Shown here piece after piece: positions 18,888 through 27,700 of a stretch of 64,000 bases of DNA. The notes under the pieces were generated by a model. That model was not told where the DNA came from. It saw only the letters and a program-made list of their open reading frames with translations, and did no database searches. The DNA is from Neorhizobium galegae bv. orientalis str. HAMBI 540. GTDB taxonomy: Bacteria; Pseudomonadota; Alphaproteobacteria; Rhizobiales; Rhizobiaceae. The number at the start of each line of letters is the position of its first letter. The first letter of the stretch is position 1. The position numbers and the translations under genes were made by a program. The DNA is taken from NCBI RefSeq assembly GCF_000731315.1, contig NZ_HG938353.1, forward strand, positions 3,844,001 through 3,908,000. The letters are read 5' to 3'.

Positions 18888-18917
18888 TGTTTCGGCGCAG
18901 CAATAGGCGCCGAAACA
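18888..18917 (-). terminator. hairpin downstream of phaB
   Basis: TGTTTCGGCGC (18888-18898) pairs perfectly with GCGCCGAAACA (18907-18917), 24 bp after the phaB stop. It lacks a T-run on either strand, so it may be an mRNA-stabilising stem instead of a true terminator. Confidence 0.5.
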
Positions 18918-18940
18918 CGTTCAAAGGTTAATGCCGCAAA

Positions 18941-19669
18941 TCAGCTCGCGAAAAACTGGCCACCATTCGCTGACAGCGTTGAGCCGGTGATGAAACCGGC
19001 ATCGTCGGAGGCAAGGAAGACGACGCAACGGGCAATCTCTTCCGGTTCGCCGAGGCGCCCGACCGGGATCAGTGGAATGATCCTCTCGTTCAGCACCTTT
19101 TCCGGCACCGCCCGCACCATTTCGGTAGCGATGTAGCCGGGGCAGATGGCATTGACGGTGATGTTCTTTGCAGCACCTTCCTGCGCCAGCGCCTTGGTAA
19201 GGCCGAGATCGCCGGCCTTGGCTGCCGAATAGTTCACCTGGCCCATCTGGCCCTTCTGGCCGTTGATGGACGAGATGTTGACGACCCGGCCGAAACCGCG
19301 ATCGCGCATCCCGTTCCAGATGGGATGGGTCATGTTGAAGAGACCGGTCAGGTTCGTCCCGATCACCTCGTTCCACTGTTCAGGCGTCATCTTGTGGAAC
19401 ATGCCGTCACGCGTAATGCCGGCATTGTTGACGAGCACCTCGATCGGACCGAGTTCGGCCTCCACTTTTGCGATGCCCTCGACGCAGGCCTGGTAGCTGG
19501 AGACATCCCATTTGAAGACCGGAATCCCGGTCTCGTCGTGGAAGGCTTTCGCCTTTTCCTCATTGCCAGCAAAATTTGCCGCGACACGATAACCTGCCGC
19601 CTTCAACGCGATGGAGATGGCTGCCCCGATCCCCCGCGTTCCTCCCGAAACCAATGCAACCCTGCTCAT
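18941..19669 (-). CDS. phaB: acetoacetyl-CoA reductase
   Basis: A 242-residue short-chain dehydrogenase that reduces acetoacetyl-CoA to (R)-3-hydroxybutyryl-CoA with NADPH, the second step of polyhydroxybutyrate synthesis. Seen: Rossmann motif GGTRGIG (about 9-15), NNAG near 86, catalytic Ser in NISSINGQKGQ, YSAAK (catalytic Tyr/Lys) near 152, and PGYIATEM. The GQKGQ-GQ-NYSAAKAG stretch is characteristic of PhaB as opposed to FabG. It lies 139 bp downstream of phaA in the same direction. Length is normal. Confidence 0.95.
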   Translation of the reverse strand: MSRVALVSGGTRGIGAAISIALKAAGYRVAANFAGNEEKAKAFHDETGIPVFKWDVSSYQACVEGIAKVEAELGPIEVLVNNAGITRDGMFHKMTPEQWNEVIGTNLTGLFNMTHPIWNGMRDRGFGRVVNISSINGQKGQMGQVNYSAAKAGDLGLTKALAQEGAAKNITVNAICPGYIATEMVRAVPEKVLNERIIPLIPVGRLGEPEEIARCVVFLASDDAGFITGSTLSANGGQFFAS

Positions 19670-19808
19670 GCGGCCGTCCCCTTTGCGTTGTGATCCGATC
19701 CTTCTGTGTGACCGGATACTTACCTATTTTGACATGCTCTTGTCGGGGAGATAGTCCCGCCACGAAGTTTTGCAACGCCGGCGGGATTATCCACAATCTT
19801 CTAAAATA

Positions 19809-20990
19809 TCACATGGCCTCAAGGCACATGGCGACACCCATGCCGCCGCCGATGCACAGCGTAGCAAGACCCTTCTTGGCGCCGCGGCGCTTCATCTCGA
19901 AGAGGAGCGTGTTGAGGATCCGGGCACCCGACGCGCCGATCGGATGGCCGATGGCGATTGCGCCGCCATTGACGTTGACGATCGACGAATCGAAACCGAG
20001 ATCCTTGACGACGGCGCAGGATTGCGCAGCAAAGGCTTCATTGGCCTCGATAAGATCGAGATCGCCGACCTTCCAGCCCGCCTTTTCGAGCGCCTTGCGG
20101 GAAGCCGGGATCGGGCCGGTGCCCATGATCTGCGGATCGACGCCGGCGGTCGCCCAGGAAACGATGCGAACCATCGGCGTGATGCCACGGCGGGCGGCTT
20201 CGGCTTCCGTCATCAGCACGGCAGCCGCCGCGCCGTCGTTGAGACCGGAGGCGTTGCCGGCGGTGACGGTACCTTCCTTGTCAAAGGCGGGGCGCAGCTT
20301 GGCCATCGAATCGAGCGTCGCGCCGGCACGGATGTATTCGTCGTTCTCGACGGTCACGTCACCCTTCCGCGTCTGGATGATGTAGGGGATGATCTCGTCC
20401 TTGAACCGACCTGCGTTCTGCGCAGCTTCGGCCTTGTTCTGGGAAGAGACGGCGAACTGGTCCTGCTCCTCGCGGGAGAGCTGCCACTGGCGGGCGATGT
20501 TTTCCGCCGTGATGCCCATGTGGTAGCCGTAGAACGCGTCGGTCAGGCCGTCCTTGACCATCGTGTCGATCATCTTGAAGTCGCCCATCTTCACGCCGCC
20601 GCGAAGATGCGCGCAATGCGGCGCCATGGACATCGATTCCTGACCGCCAGCAACGATGATCTTGGCGTCGCCAAGCGCGATCTGCTGCATGCCGAGTGCA
20701 ACGGCGCGCAGGCCCGAGCCGCAGAGCTGGTTGATGCCCCAGGCTGTGGCTTCCTTCGGCACGCCGGCCTTCATGGCCGCCTGTCGGGCCGGGTTCTGGC
20801 CCTCGCCCGCCGGCAGGACCTGGCCGAGGATGACCTCGTCCACTTCCGCCGCCTCAACGCCGGCGCGCGCGAGCGCACCCTTGATCGCCGCCGCACCCAG
20901 TTCATGCGCCGGGACATTGGCAAAGGCGCCATTGAAGGAGCCGACCGCCGTACGGCCAGCGGCTGCGATCACGATGGATGGATTGGACAT
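19809..20990 (-). CDS. phaA: acetyl-CoA acetyltransferase (beta-ketothiolase)
   Basis: A 393-residue thiolase that condenses two acetyl-CoA to acetoacetyl-CoA, the first step of polyhydroxybutyrate synthesis. Seen: nucleophilic Cys in [11 protein letters not shown] near residue 88, [10 protein letters not shown] near 347 (His base), and the C-terminal [10 protein letters not shown] with the second Cys. It precedes phaB and is divergent from phaR, so all three form one polymer-storage locus; the synthase phaC is not in the window. Length matches biosynthetic thiolases, not fatty-acid degrading ones. Confidence 0.95.
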   Translation of the reverse strand: MSNPSIVIAAAGRTAVGSFNGAFANVPAHELGAAAIKGALARAGVEAAEVDEVILGQVLPAGEGQNPARQAAMKAGVPKEATAWGINQLCGSGLRAVALGMQQIALGDAKIIVAGGQESMSMAPHCAHLRGGVKMGDFKMIDTMVKDGLTDAFYGYHMGITAENIARQWQLSREEQDQFAVSSQNKAEAAQNAGRFKDEIIPYIIQTRKGDVTVENDEYIRAGATLDSMAKLRPAFDKEGTVTAGNASGLNDGAAAAVLMTEAEAARRGITPMVRIVSWATAGVDPQIMGTGPIPASRKALEKAGWKVGDLDLIEANEAFAAQSCAVVKDLGFDSSIVNVNGGAIAIGHPIGASGARILNTLLFEMKRRGAKKGLATLCIGGGMGVAMCLEAM

Positions 20991-21116
20991 GGACGTTTCC
21001 TCTTATCCGTTATTTTGTCTGCGAGACTGGCAAAGCTTGAGCCGAGAGTCAAACGGCAGCCGAACGCCGCGACGAAACCGTCGGACGTTTCGAAAATGCC
21101 CGTTAGATTTCACGGG

Positions 21117-21129
21117 GTTGCTGCGCAAC
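21117..21129. promoter_or_regulatory. possible PhaR operator
   Basis: GTTGC-TGC-GCAAC is a perfect 5-bp inverted repeat with a TGC core in the phaA-phaR divergent spacer. PhaR proteins of other alphaproteobacteria bind TGC/GCA-type dyads (CTGC-N3-GCAG). The match is partial. Confidence 0.35.
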
Positions 21130-21251
21130 AAAGCAATCACCGCGCCGCACAAATCGTTTGTAAGTCCTCGTCATTTAGGCTTACATTCCTGTCGGGAGAA
21201 GAATGCCAATCGATAATGACCAAACCATATTGACGGGAGCAGGAGGCAATC

Positions 21252-21827
21252 ATGGCGAAGACCGAAGGCGAAATCATAATCAAGAAATATGCCAACAGGC
21301 GCCTCTACAACACGGGCACCAGCACCTATGTGACGCTGGAAGACCTGGCGAAGATGGTGAAGAAGGGCGAGGAATTCACCGTTCAGGACGCCAAGAGCGG
21401 CGATGACATCACCCATTCGGTTCTGACGCAGATCATCTTCGAGCAGGAATCCAAGACCGGCAACACGCTGCTGCCGATTTCCTTCCTGCGACAGCTGATT
21501 TCCTACTACGGCGACCAGATGCAGATGGTGGTGCCGACATTCCTCGAACACTCGATGAAGGCCTTTACCGACCAGCAGGTTCAGATGCGCGAGCAGATGA
21601 CGCGCGCCTTCGGCGATACGCCGCTCAGCAAGAACCTGCAGATGCCGATCCAGATGATGGAAGAGCACGTGCGCCGCAACACGGACATGTTCCGTCAGGC
21701 CATGCAGATGTTCTCACCGTTTGCGGGGCAGCCCCAGGCACCTACCGCCAAGAAGACCGACGCCAAGGATATCGACGAGCTGAAGGAACAGCTCCGCAAC
21801 TTGCAGAGCCGCCTCGACAATCTTTAA
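21252..21827 (+). CDS. phaR: polyhydroxyalkanoate synthesis repressor PhaR
   Basis: A 191-residue DNA-binding regulator (also called AniA in Sinorhizobium). Seen: the N-terminal PHB/PHA accumulation regulator domain IIKKYANRRLYNTGTSTYVTLEDLA (residues about 9-33), then a second conserved block with QLISYYGDQMQMVVPTFLE, a Gln/Met-rich middle (about 95-155) and a charged coiled C terminus. PhaR binds both polymer granules and DNA and represses phasin genes and itself until polymer forms. It is divergent from phaA with a 261-bp spacer. In rhizobia it also influences carbon flux and exopolysaccharide. Confidence 0.95.
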   Translation: MAKTEGEIIIKKYANRRLYNTGTSTYVTLEDLAKMVKKGEEFTVQDAKSGDDITHSVLTQIIFEQESKTGNTLLPISFLRQLISYYGDQMQMVVPTFLEHSMKAFTDQQVQMREQMTRAFGDTPLSKNLQMPIQMMEEHVRRNTDMFRQAMQMFSPFAGQPQAPTAKKTDAKDIDELKEQLRNLQSRLDNL

Positions 21828-21842
21828 AATCTGGATGGGCCG

Positions 21843-22250
21843 TCAGAGCCCGATCGACACGTCGCGGCCGGCCGAGCGGATTGCTACCGCAAAGCCGCCG
21901 ATGACGTCGACGAAGGTGATCGTCATCAGGATGAAGAATATCTGCGTCGCGGCATCCCGCACCAGCAGAAATTCGACCAGATAGGCGATGAAAACCAGCA
22001 TCGACAGCATGTGGTTGATCAGCGAGCCGCGGCCATTGCGGCTGGCTTTCAGGATTTCAACGAACAGGAAGACCAGCGAGACGACGATGATCACGTCGCC
22101 GAGCGTCATGGTCCAGACGGCACCCGACAGCATCTGAAGCGAGCTGATGACGGTGCCGAGCGACGCGACCCCGCCGCCGCCCAGAATGCCGAGCATGGCG
22201 AGATTGTAGAGAATGAACGGGATGATCATCAGCGGCAATGCGGCAAGCAT
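21843..22250 (-). CDS. conserved membrane protein of unknown function
   Basis: A 135-residue protein with about four hydrophobic segments (roughly 1-28, 45-66, 80-100, 103-125). No motif of known function is seen. The short polar loop KASRNGRGS lies between the second and third segment. It is convergent with phaR, only 15 bp apart, and lies downstream of rpmF but is separated from it by the rpmF terminator, so it is probably transcribed alone. The start at 22250 is uncertain; ATG 22229 would remove seven residues. I do not assign a function. Confidence 0.75.
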   Translation of the reverse strand: MLAALPLMIIPFILYNLAMLGILGGGGVASLGTVISSLQMLSGAVWTMTLGDVIIVVSLVFLFVEILKASRNGRGSLINHMLSMLVFIAYLVEFLLVRDAATQIFFILMTITFVDVIGGFAVAIRSAGRDVSIGL

Positions 22251-22303
22251 GGTCCAGAACTCCAGTCGACGTGGCCGGACTGTACGTGCTTGCCCTGCTT
22301 TCG

Positions 22304-22343
22304 CAAGTCTTCGCGCAATAAAACAAGTCTTCGCGCAACAAAA
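22304..22343. repeat. 20-bp tandem duplication
   Basis: Two adjacent 20-bp units, CAAGTCTTCGCGCAAYAAAA, at 22304-22323 and 22324-22343, differ at one base. They abut the rpmF terminator. Confidence 0.85.
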
Positions 22344-22364
22344 AAGGCCGGCAGAGCCGGCCTT
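22341..22364 (-). terminator. rho-independent terminator of rpmF
   Basis: Minus-strand stem AAGGCCGGC / GCCGGCCTT with a 3-nt loop followed by a T-run, about 25 bp after the rpmF stop. Confidence 0.9.
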
Positions 22365-22388
22365 CGATGCAATAGAAACCAGGAACGC

Positions 22389-22574
22389 TTATGCGCTTTC
22401 CTTCGGCGTCAGAACCTGACGACCGCGATACATGCCGGTCTTCAGATCGACATGGTGCGGACGGCGCAGTTCGCCGGAGTTCTTGTCTTCGATATAGGTC
22501 GGAGCCTTGAGTGCGTCTGCGGAGCGGCGCATACCGCGCTTCGACGGGCTCGTTTTTCTCTTCGGTACAGCCAT
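22389..22574 (-). CDS. rpmF: 50S ribosomal protein L32
   Basis: A 61-residue basic protein of the large ribosomal subunit. It begins [17 protein letters not shown], the universal bL32 N terminus, and has the [16 protein letters not shown]-terminal block usual in Rhizobiales. The four zinc cysteines found in some bL32 proteins are absent, normal for this group. The frame opens at 22670, but 22574 is the conserved start. A strong terminator follows. In many bacteria rpmF sits with plsX/fabH, but here it is followed by unrelated genes, as in other rhizobia. Confidence 0.97.
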   Translation of the reverse strand: MAVPKRKTSPSKRGMRRSADALKAPTYIEDKNSGELRRPHHVDLKTGMYRGRQVLTPKESA

Positions 22575-22721
22575 TTTGATTACTCCACTTGCGTGCAAAA
22601 CATAATCCCCGGCCGGAACTGAGGCCGATTGGACATGTCTCGATCTCGGAAATTTGGGCGGCTTATACATGCCCCCCGGGGCTTTGACCAGTCCCCAAGC
22701 CTATTTTTTCAGAATTCCCGC

Positions 22722-23369
22722 TCAAACTTCGTCTTCCGGCACGATCCAGGTTTCGGCAAGGGCTGCGTCCTGCCACTTGAGCCACGCCGGATGCGATTTC
22801 ATTGCCGCGACATAGGCGAGCGTTTCCGGATCCGTCACGAGATCGTAGACGTCGAAACGGCTGACAACCGGCGCAAACATCGCATCCGCTCCGGAGAATT
22901 CGCCGAACAGGAAGGGGCCGCCGGATTTTGCCCGGAGCTCGCGCCAGATCGTCTCGATGCGAGCGACATCGTCCATCACCCCGTCGGCAAGAGCGATGCT
23001 CGCCTTCGGACGGCGCATGTTCATCGGACAGGCGTTGCGAAGTGCGCCGAAGCCGGAAATCATCTCCGTCGAAACGGAACGCGCCACCGCGCGGTCGGCG
23101 GCAGCTTTCGGCCAGATGCCCTTGTCCGGGAAAAGCTCGGCGGCGTATTCGATGATTGAAAGCGATTCCCACACCCTGATGTCGCCCTGGTGCAGCACCG
23201 GCACCTTGCCGGTCGGCGAAATCGTCTTGAATTTCGGATTGCCGGCCGGGAAATCGAAGGGGATCAGCACTTCCTCGAAAGGAATGCCGGCCGCCGTCAG
23301 CGCGATCCAGGGGCGGAAAGACCAGGAGGAATAATTCTTGTTGCCTATATAAAGGGTAAGCTTTTCCAC
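22722..23369 (-). CDS. glutathione S-transferase family protein
   Basis: A 215-residue cytosolic GST. Seen: an N-terminal thioredoxin-like domain starting LTLYIGNKNYSSWSFRPW with the Ser-rich active-site loop, TGKVPVLHQGD near 50 and WESLSIIEYAAE near 66, the glutathione-binding block, then an all-helical C domain (about 90-215). The start is probably GTG at 23369, which has GGAGAG six bases upstream; the frame opens at 23426. It lies downstream of mtgA in the same direction (72 bp). Substrate unknown; possible roles are detoxification or a Cys-based reductase. Confidence 0.88.
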   Translation of the reverse strand: MEKLTLYIGNKNYSSWSFRPWIALTAAGIPFEEVLIPFDFPAGNPKFKTISPTGKVPVLHQGDIRVWESLSIIEYAAELFPDKGIWPKAAADRAVARSVSTEMISGFGALRNACPMNMRRPKASIALADGVMDDVARIETIWRELRAKSGGPFLFGEFSGADAMFAPVVSRFDVYDLVTDPETLAYVAAMKSHPAWLKWQDAALAETWIVPEDEV

Positions 23370-23441
23370 GGGCCGCTCTCCGGTTGGTTTATTAGCCTCA
23401 TAATGGCCTTGCCAGGAGACGACCAATGAAATCGATAGACC

Positions 23442-24188
23442 TCAATCATAAATGCATTTGATGTAATCGCCGGATCCCCGCGCCCGGCGCTCGACGAGCA
23501 CGGCCAGTTGCTGAACGCCGCGGCTCGGTTTGCTGGCGACGCGGGTGATCGGATTGGGAAGTGCTACGGCCAGAAGTGCGGCCTGCCGGGCGCTCAGTTT
23601 CGAAGCAGGCACCTTGAAATGATATTGCGCCGCCGCTTCCGCACCATAGATGCCCGGGCCCCATTCGGCGATGTTCAGATAAATCTCCATCATCCGGCGT
23701 TTCGACCAGACGAAGTCTGCACCCAGCGCCAGCGGCAGCTCCAGCCCCTTGCGGATGAACGAGCGCCCGTTCCAGAGGAACAGGTTCTTGGCGGTCTGCA
23801 TCGGAATGGTGCTCGCGCCCCGAGTCGCCTCGCCGTCGAGAGCATCCTCGACCACGCCACGCATCTGGTTCCAGTCGACGCCGCCATGGAAGCAGAACTG
23901 GCCGTCCTCCGACATCATCACCGAACGGACGAGATTGGGCGAGATCTCGTCGAGGCTCACCCAGCGCCGGTCATACCCGCGAAACAGCGCCAGTTCCGAC
24001 AGCATCAGCGTCGAGACAGGACGGGTGAACGGCAGCGCATAAACCAAGATCAGCAGATAGGGCAGCAGCACCAGCGCGATCGCGATCAGCACGATCCGGC
24101 GGATCAGAGTTCCGGAAACCGGGCGCCGTTGCCAGCGGGGCCTCACGGGCTCCTCCTCCTGCACCTGCTGTTCGGGTGTGATGTCCAA
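23442..24188 (-). CDS. mtgA: monofunctional peptidoglycan glycosyltransferase
   Basis: A 248-residue inner-membrane enzyme that polymerises lipid II into glycan strands. Seen: one N-terminal membrane anchor (about 29-50) after a charged head, then a GT51 domain with the catalytic block [14 protein letters not shown] (Glu-Asp near residue 92), [17 protein letters not shown] near 122, [17 protein letters not shown] near 160 and [13 protein letters not shown] motif near 200. There is no transpeptidase domain, which separates it from the PBP gene at the right edge. It is divergent from the prenyl synthase gene. Confidence 0.94.
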   Translation of the reverse strand: MDITPEQQVQEEEPVRPRWQRRPVSGTLIRRIVLIAIALVLLPYLLILVYALPFTRPVSTLMLSELALFRGYDRRWVSLDEISPNLVRSVMMSEDGQFCFHGGVDWNQMRGVVEDALDGEATRGASTIPMQTAKNLFLWNGRSFIRKGLELPLALGADFVWSKRRMMEIYLNIAEWGPGIYGAEAAAQYHFKVPASKLSARQAALLAVALPNPITRVASKPSRGVQQLAVLVERRARGSGDYIKCIYD

Positions 24189-24318
24189 TATCGCACTCGT
24201 CCCTCGTTTTGAGTTTCATAACCGCTCAACGTGGCCAAGGCGAGTCCGGTGCCGAAAACTTCGCGTGTCCTGGTGAATCGCCGTTGCCAGCCAACAATCG
24301 GCATGCCAAACAGCGGCC

Positions 24319-25233
24319 ATGACGGACGCGAAGACGGCATTCGAAATACGCCTGCGGCAGAGCGCCGCCGAGACGGGAGCCCTGCTTTCGTCTCTCTTGT
24401 CCGATACCCCTCTTTCCGACGAGACGACCCGCCCGGCGCATCTGATGGCCGCCATGCGGCACGGGTCGCTGAACGGCGGAAAGCGACTGCGGCCCTTCCT
24501 CGTCCGCGAGAGTGCGGCTCTGCTCGGCGGTCCGGCGGATGCGGCGCTTCGGGTCGGCGTCGCGCTCGAATGCCTGCATTGTTATTCGCTGATCCATGAC
24601 GACCTGCCGGCCATGGACGACGACGACCTGCGCCGCGGCCAGCCGACCGTGCACAAGGCCTTCGACGAAGCGACCGCCATCCTCGCCGGCGACAGTCTCC
24701 TGACCTACGCCTTCGACATCATTGCCGCGCCGGAAACCATGCTGGCCGACCGACTGAAGACGGAACTCGTCCTGGCGCTTGCCCGCGCTGCGGGACCGGG
24801 CGGCATGGCGGGCGGCCAGGCGCTCGATCTCGCCGCCGAAAAATCGCCCCCCGACGAGGCCGGCATCACCATATTGCAGGCGATGAAAACGGGTGCGCTG
24901 CTGCGCTTTGCCTGCGAGGCGGGGGCGATCATCGCAGGCTCTGAACCGGAGCATCGCGAAAGGCTGCGGCTGTTCGGCCAGAAGATCGGCCTTGCCTTCC
25001 AGCTCGCCGACGATCTGCTCGACCTGACTTCGGATGCGGCAACCATGGGCAAGGCAACCGGCAAGGATGCGGGACGCGGCAAGGGCACGCTCGTGGCGCT
25101 GCACGGTATAACATGGGCGGAAGGCCGGCTCGATGTTCTGACGAAGGAAGCCATAGAACTGCTTGCGCCCTACGGCGAAAAAGCGTCCATTCTGCAGGAG
25201 ACGGCACGCTTCATCGCCAGCCGGGAAAACTGA
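24319..25233 (+). CDS. ispA: polyprenyl diphosphate synthase (farnesyl/geranylgeranyl type)
   Basis: A 304-residue trans-prenyltransferase that joins isopentenyl diphosphate to allylic diphosphates. Seen: GGKRLRPFL near residue 53, the first Asp-rich motif DDLPAMDDDD near 94-103, KTGALLRF near 190, and the second Asp-rich motif FQLADDLLD near 228. Fits farnesyl diphosphate synthase (IspA) of alphaproteobacteria; chain length could also be C20. It supplies precursors for quinones, undecaprenol and hopanoids. The isoprenoid enzyme IspG is encoded 5 kb downstream. It is followed 19 bp later by a LysE exporter gene. Confidence 0.9.
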   Translation: MTDAKTAFEIRLRQSAAETGALLSSLLSDTPLSDETTRPAHLMAAMRHGSLNGGKRLRPFLVRESAALLGGPADAALRVGVALECLHCYSLIHDDLPAMDDDDLRRGQPTVHKAFDEATAILAGDSLLTYAFDIIAAPETMLADRLKTELVLALARAAGPGGMAGGQALDLAAEKSPPDEAGITILQAMKTGALLRFACEAGAIIAGSEPEHRERLRLFGQKIGLAFQLADDLLDLTSDAATMGKATGKDAGRGKGTLVALHGITWAEGRLDVLTKEAIELLAPYGEKASILQETARFIASREN

Positions 25234-25252
25234 AAAGGGATAGGAAACGAGA

Positions 25253-25894
25253 ATGCCGGACGTCCTGAGCTATCTGCCCTACATGTGGCCGGCCTATGTG
25301 GCCTATGTCATCAATGTCGCGAGCCCAGGCCCGGCCAATTTCGCCATCATCGGCACCTCGATCTCTCAAGGGCGCCGCGCCGGCCTGATCACCGCACTCG
25401 GCATCGCCAGCGGCTCGCTGACCTGGGCGACGGCTGCAGCGCTTGGTCTTGCGGCGCTGCTCCGCAATTATGCGATCGCGCTGGAGATCATGAAGGTGCT
25501 CGGCGGGATCTACCTGATCTACCTGGCCTGGAAGGCTTACAAGTCCGCACGCCTGCCGGATTCCAAGGTCGCCCTCGGCAATACGAAAACAAATTATACA
25601 GCGCGCCAGCTCTGGCTGCGCGGTTACGCGATCCACGTCACCAATCCGAAGGCGATCTTTGCCTGGTTGGCAATCATTTCACTCGGCCTGCCGGACAATG
25701 CGCCGACCTCTGCGATCCTGTTGATCATCGCCGTCTGCATGAGCTCGAGCATGCTGATCTTCACCACCTATGCGATGGTCTTTTCGACATCCCATGCGCT
25801 GCGCGGCTACAAGGCCGCGCGGCGCTGGGTCGAAGGCACGATGGCGGTGTTCTACAGCGTCGCCGGCCTGAAGCTGCTGACGAGCCGCATCTGA
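25253..25894 (+). CDS. LysE/RhtB family amino-acid exporter
   Basis: A 213-residue inner-membrane protein with about six hydrophobic segments. Seen: the family N-terminal block SPGPANFAIIGTSISQGRRAG near 23-43, then GGIYLIYLAWKAYKSA near 83 and NPKAIFAWLAII near 132. These proteins export amino acids such as threonine, homoserine or lysine. The substrate cannot be told from sequence. It starts 19 bp after the prenyl synthase gene, in a probable shared transcript, without an obvious functional link. Confidence 0.9.
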   Translation: MPDVLSYLPYMWPAYVAYVINVASPGPANFAIIGTSISQGRRAGLITALGIASGSLTWATAAALGLAALLRNYAIALEIMKVLGGIYLIYLAWKAYKSARLPDSKVALGNTKTNYTARQLWLRGYAIHVTNPKAIFAWLAIISLGLPDNAPTSAILLIIAVCMSSSMLIFTTYAMVFSTSHALRGYKAARRWVEGTMAVFYSVAGLKLLTSRI

Positions 25895-25926
25895 ACGGCT
25901 CGCCTTCCTTATCAGCCTTTTTTTGA

Positions 25927-26589
25927 TCAGCCCTGGGTGATCGGTGCGATCGCCACTTCGACACGGCGGTTCTGCGCGCGGCCATCCGAGGTCGCGTTGG
26001 AGGCAACCGGCTGCGACGGTCCGAAGCCCATCGTCGACATGCGGCGCTGGTCCACACCCCCACGGCTTCCGAGATAGTTCGCGACGGAAGCGGCGCGGCG
26101 TTCAGAGAGCGCCTGGTTATGCTGCAGGCTGCCGGTCGAGTCCGTATGGCCGTTCACGTCGATCAAGGTGCGGTTGAACTTGTTCAACACGATCGCGACG
26201 GCATCGAGCGTCCGGTAAAAGGGCGGGATCACCTGGTCCTGGTCGGTGGCAAACGTGATGTTCGACGGCATGTTGAGAATGATGCGGTCGCCGACGCGGG
26301 TCACGGAAACACCAGTGCCCTGCAGCTGGGCGCGCAGTTCTGCCTCCTGATTGTCCATGTAGGCGCCGATCCCGCCACCGGCGAGCGCACCGATACCGGC
26401 ACCGATGAGCGCATTGCGGCCCGCATGGCGTCCGCCGGTCAAGCCGCCGGCAAGCGCGCCGAGGCCGGCACCGATGGCAGCGCCGCCGGCTGTGTTGGAA
26501 ACCTTCTGCTCGCCCGTATAGGGGTCGGTCGTGGTGCAGGCGGAAAGATAGGTCGCGCAAAGTGCGACGATTGCAATTTTCTTGAGCAT
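25927..26589 (-). CDS. OmpA-family lipoprotein with glycine zipper
   Basis: A 220-residue outer-membrane lipoprotein. Seen: signal peptide with lipobox LSAC (Cys near 18), a glycine-zipper segment (about 35-80) with GAGLGALAGG and GAGIGALAGGG repeats, and a C-terminal OmpA domain (about 110-215) with FATDQDQVIPP, DVNGHTDSTGS and NQALSERRAASVANYL, the peptidoglycan-binding residues Asp and Arg being present. It is expected to tie the outer membrane to the cell wall. The frame opens at 26718, but ATG 26589 directly precedes the signal peptide. It is similar in build to YiaD-type proteins. Confidence 0.93.
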   Translation of the reverse strand: MLKKIAIVALCATYLSACTTTDPYTGEQKVSNTAGGAAIGAGLGALAGGLTGGRHAGRNALIGAGIGALAGGGIGAYMDNQEAELRAQLQGTGVSVTRVGDRIILNMPSNITFATDQDQVIPPFYRTLDAVAIVLNKFNRTLIDVNGHTDSTGSLQHNQALSERRAASVANYLGSRGGVDQRRMSTMGFGPSQPVASNATSDGRAQNRRVEVAIAPITQG

Positions 26590-26683
26590 GTAAATCGATG
26601 TCCCCGTCGTCAGTGGTGCCACCTCATTTACCATGAATTGCGGCAATAGCGAGGAGGCCGGCGCGATGTCGATGCCCTCACCG

Positions 26684-27118
26684 TCAGAAGCTTGCAAGTG
26701 CTGGCGCGCCTGCCACACGCGCCTCCCGCCGCAGGACGGCGATCACCACCAATCCGCCGATCAGGCTGACATGCTCGAAGGTGAACATCATCTCGATGAA
26801 CGCCGCTTCGCCGGTCATCGTCCAGAACGCATGAGCGATCGGAATGGTCATCATCGTGAACACGCCGAGCGCGCCGGCGCCGAGCCAGACCCAACGGCCG
26901 GAAATCACCAGCGCGGAGCCACCGAGCTGGACGAGGATGACGGCGATCGCCATCGGAACGGCCGGCATCACGCCATAGCGCTCCATTTCCGCGACCGCGC
27001 CACCGAAGTCGATAACCTTGGCAAGACCGCTCGACCAGAACACGAATGTGAGAAGCACGCGGGCCAGAATACCGAAAGAGCGGGAGGCGAGAAGATTGTT
27101 GATCAGTGGGAGTGTCAT
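26684..27118 (-). CDS. DoxX family membrane protein
   Basis: A 144-residue membrane protein with four hydrophobic segments. Seen: RVLLTFVFWSSGLAKVIDF near residue 20, the DoxX first helix with its lysine, then helices near 50-70, 75-95 and 112-132. DoxX proteins act in respiratory-chain-linked or thiosulphate/quinone and detoxification roles. It begins 10 bp after the cupin gene's stop, with GAGGACAGG upstream, so the two are one operon controlled by the divergent TetR regulator. The upstream ATG at 27196 lies inside the cupin gene and is unlikely. Confidence 0.88.
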   Translation of the reverse strand: MTLPLINNLLASRSFGILARVLLTFVFWSSGLAKVIDFGGAVAEMERYGVMPAVPMAIAVILVQLGGSALVISGRWVWLGAGALGVFTMMTIPIAHAFWTMTGEAAFIEMMFTFEHVSLIGGLVVIAVLRREARVAGAPALASF

Positions 27119-27128
27119 TGTCCTGTCC

Positions 27129-27617
27129 TCAAGCATTTGCCGGGACGGGGATATCGATCCCGAAACGCGCGGCGGTCGCCACGATCTTCGGAACATCCGG
27201 CGGCAGCATCTCCGGAAATACCGTCGAGCCGGATGGCATCGGATCGCCGATGGCCACGAAAAATTCCTCGTGCAGGTCGCCTGGGAAATTGATCAGCAGC
27301 AGTCGTGAGGTCGTCTCGGCGATATTGCGGAAGGAATGCATCGTGCCGGGCGCGACATGGACGAAATCGCCGGGGCCGCAATGCTTGACCTCATCGCCGA
27401 CGATGATCTCGTATCGGCCGTCAAGAACGAGGAATGCTTCCTGATCGGTCTGCGTATGCGGCGGCGGACCGGCGTTCGGTGCAGTGAGCACATCGATGAC
27501 GGTGAAGTTTTCCTTGGTGTCCGCGAAACGGGCACGAAAGGTCAGGATATTGCCGAGAAAATGCACCGTCAGGGGCGCAACAGAACCCCCGGCGGGAGAT
27601 GTGGAAACCGTGTTCAT
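27129..27617 (-). CDS. cupin-domain protein
   Basis: A 162-residue single-domain cupin (beta-barrel). Seen: motif 1 GPPPHTQTDQEAFLVLDGRYEI (His and Glu metal ligands) near residues 51-72, and motif 2 PGTMHSFRNI near 90. The protein could be a metal-dependent enzyme (dioxygenase or isomerase) or a small-molecule sensor; the sequence does not decide. ATG 27617 is the start; the frame from 27773 overlaps the regulator. First gene of the cupin-DoxX operon, divergent from the TetR gene. Confidence 0.86.
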   Translation of the reverse strand: MNTVSTSPAGGSVAPLTVHFLGNILTFRARFADTKENFTVIDVLTAPNAGPPPHTQTDQEAFLVLDGRYEIIVGDEVKHCGPGDFVHVAPGTMHSFRNIAETTSRLLLINFPGDLHEEFFVAIGDPMPSGSTVFPEMLPPDVPKIVATAARFGIDIPVPANA

Positions 27618-27658
27618 GGTCTTGTACCTTGATTTCGTTGTGATACACTTAGCTCTTA

Positions 27659-27676
27659 ATGAGATATAAATCTCAT
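27659..27676. promoter_or_regulatory. palindromic operator for the TetR regulator
   Basis: ATGAGAT-ATAA-ATCTCAT is an 18-bp perfect dyad between the divergent cupin and TetR genes. It is in the right place to repress both. Confidence 0.65.
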
Positions 27677-27700
27677 AACGAGAGTGAGGTACCAAGTCAA

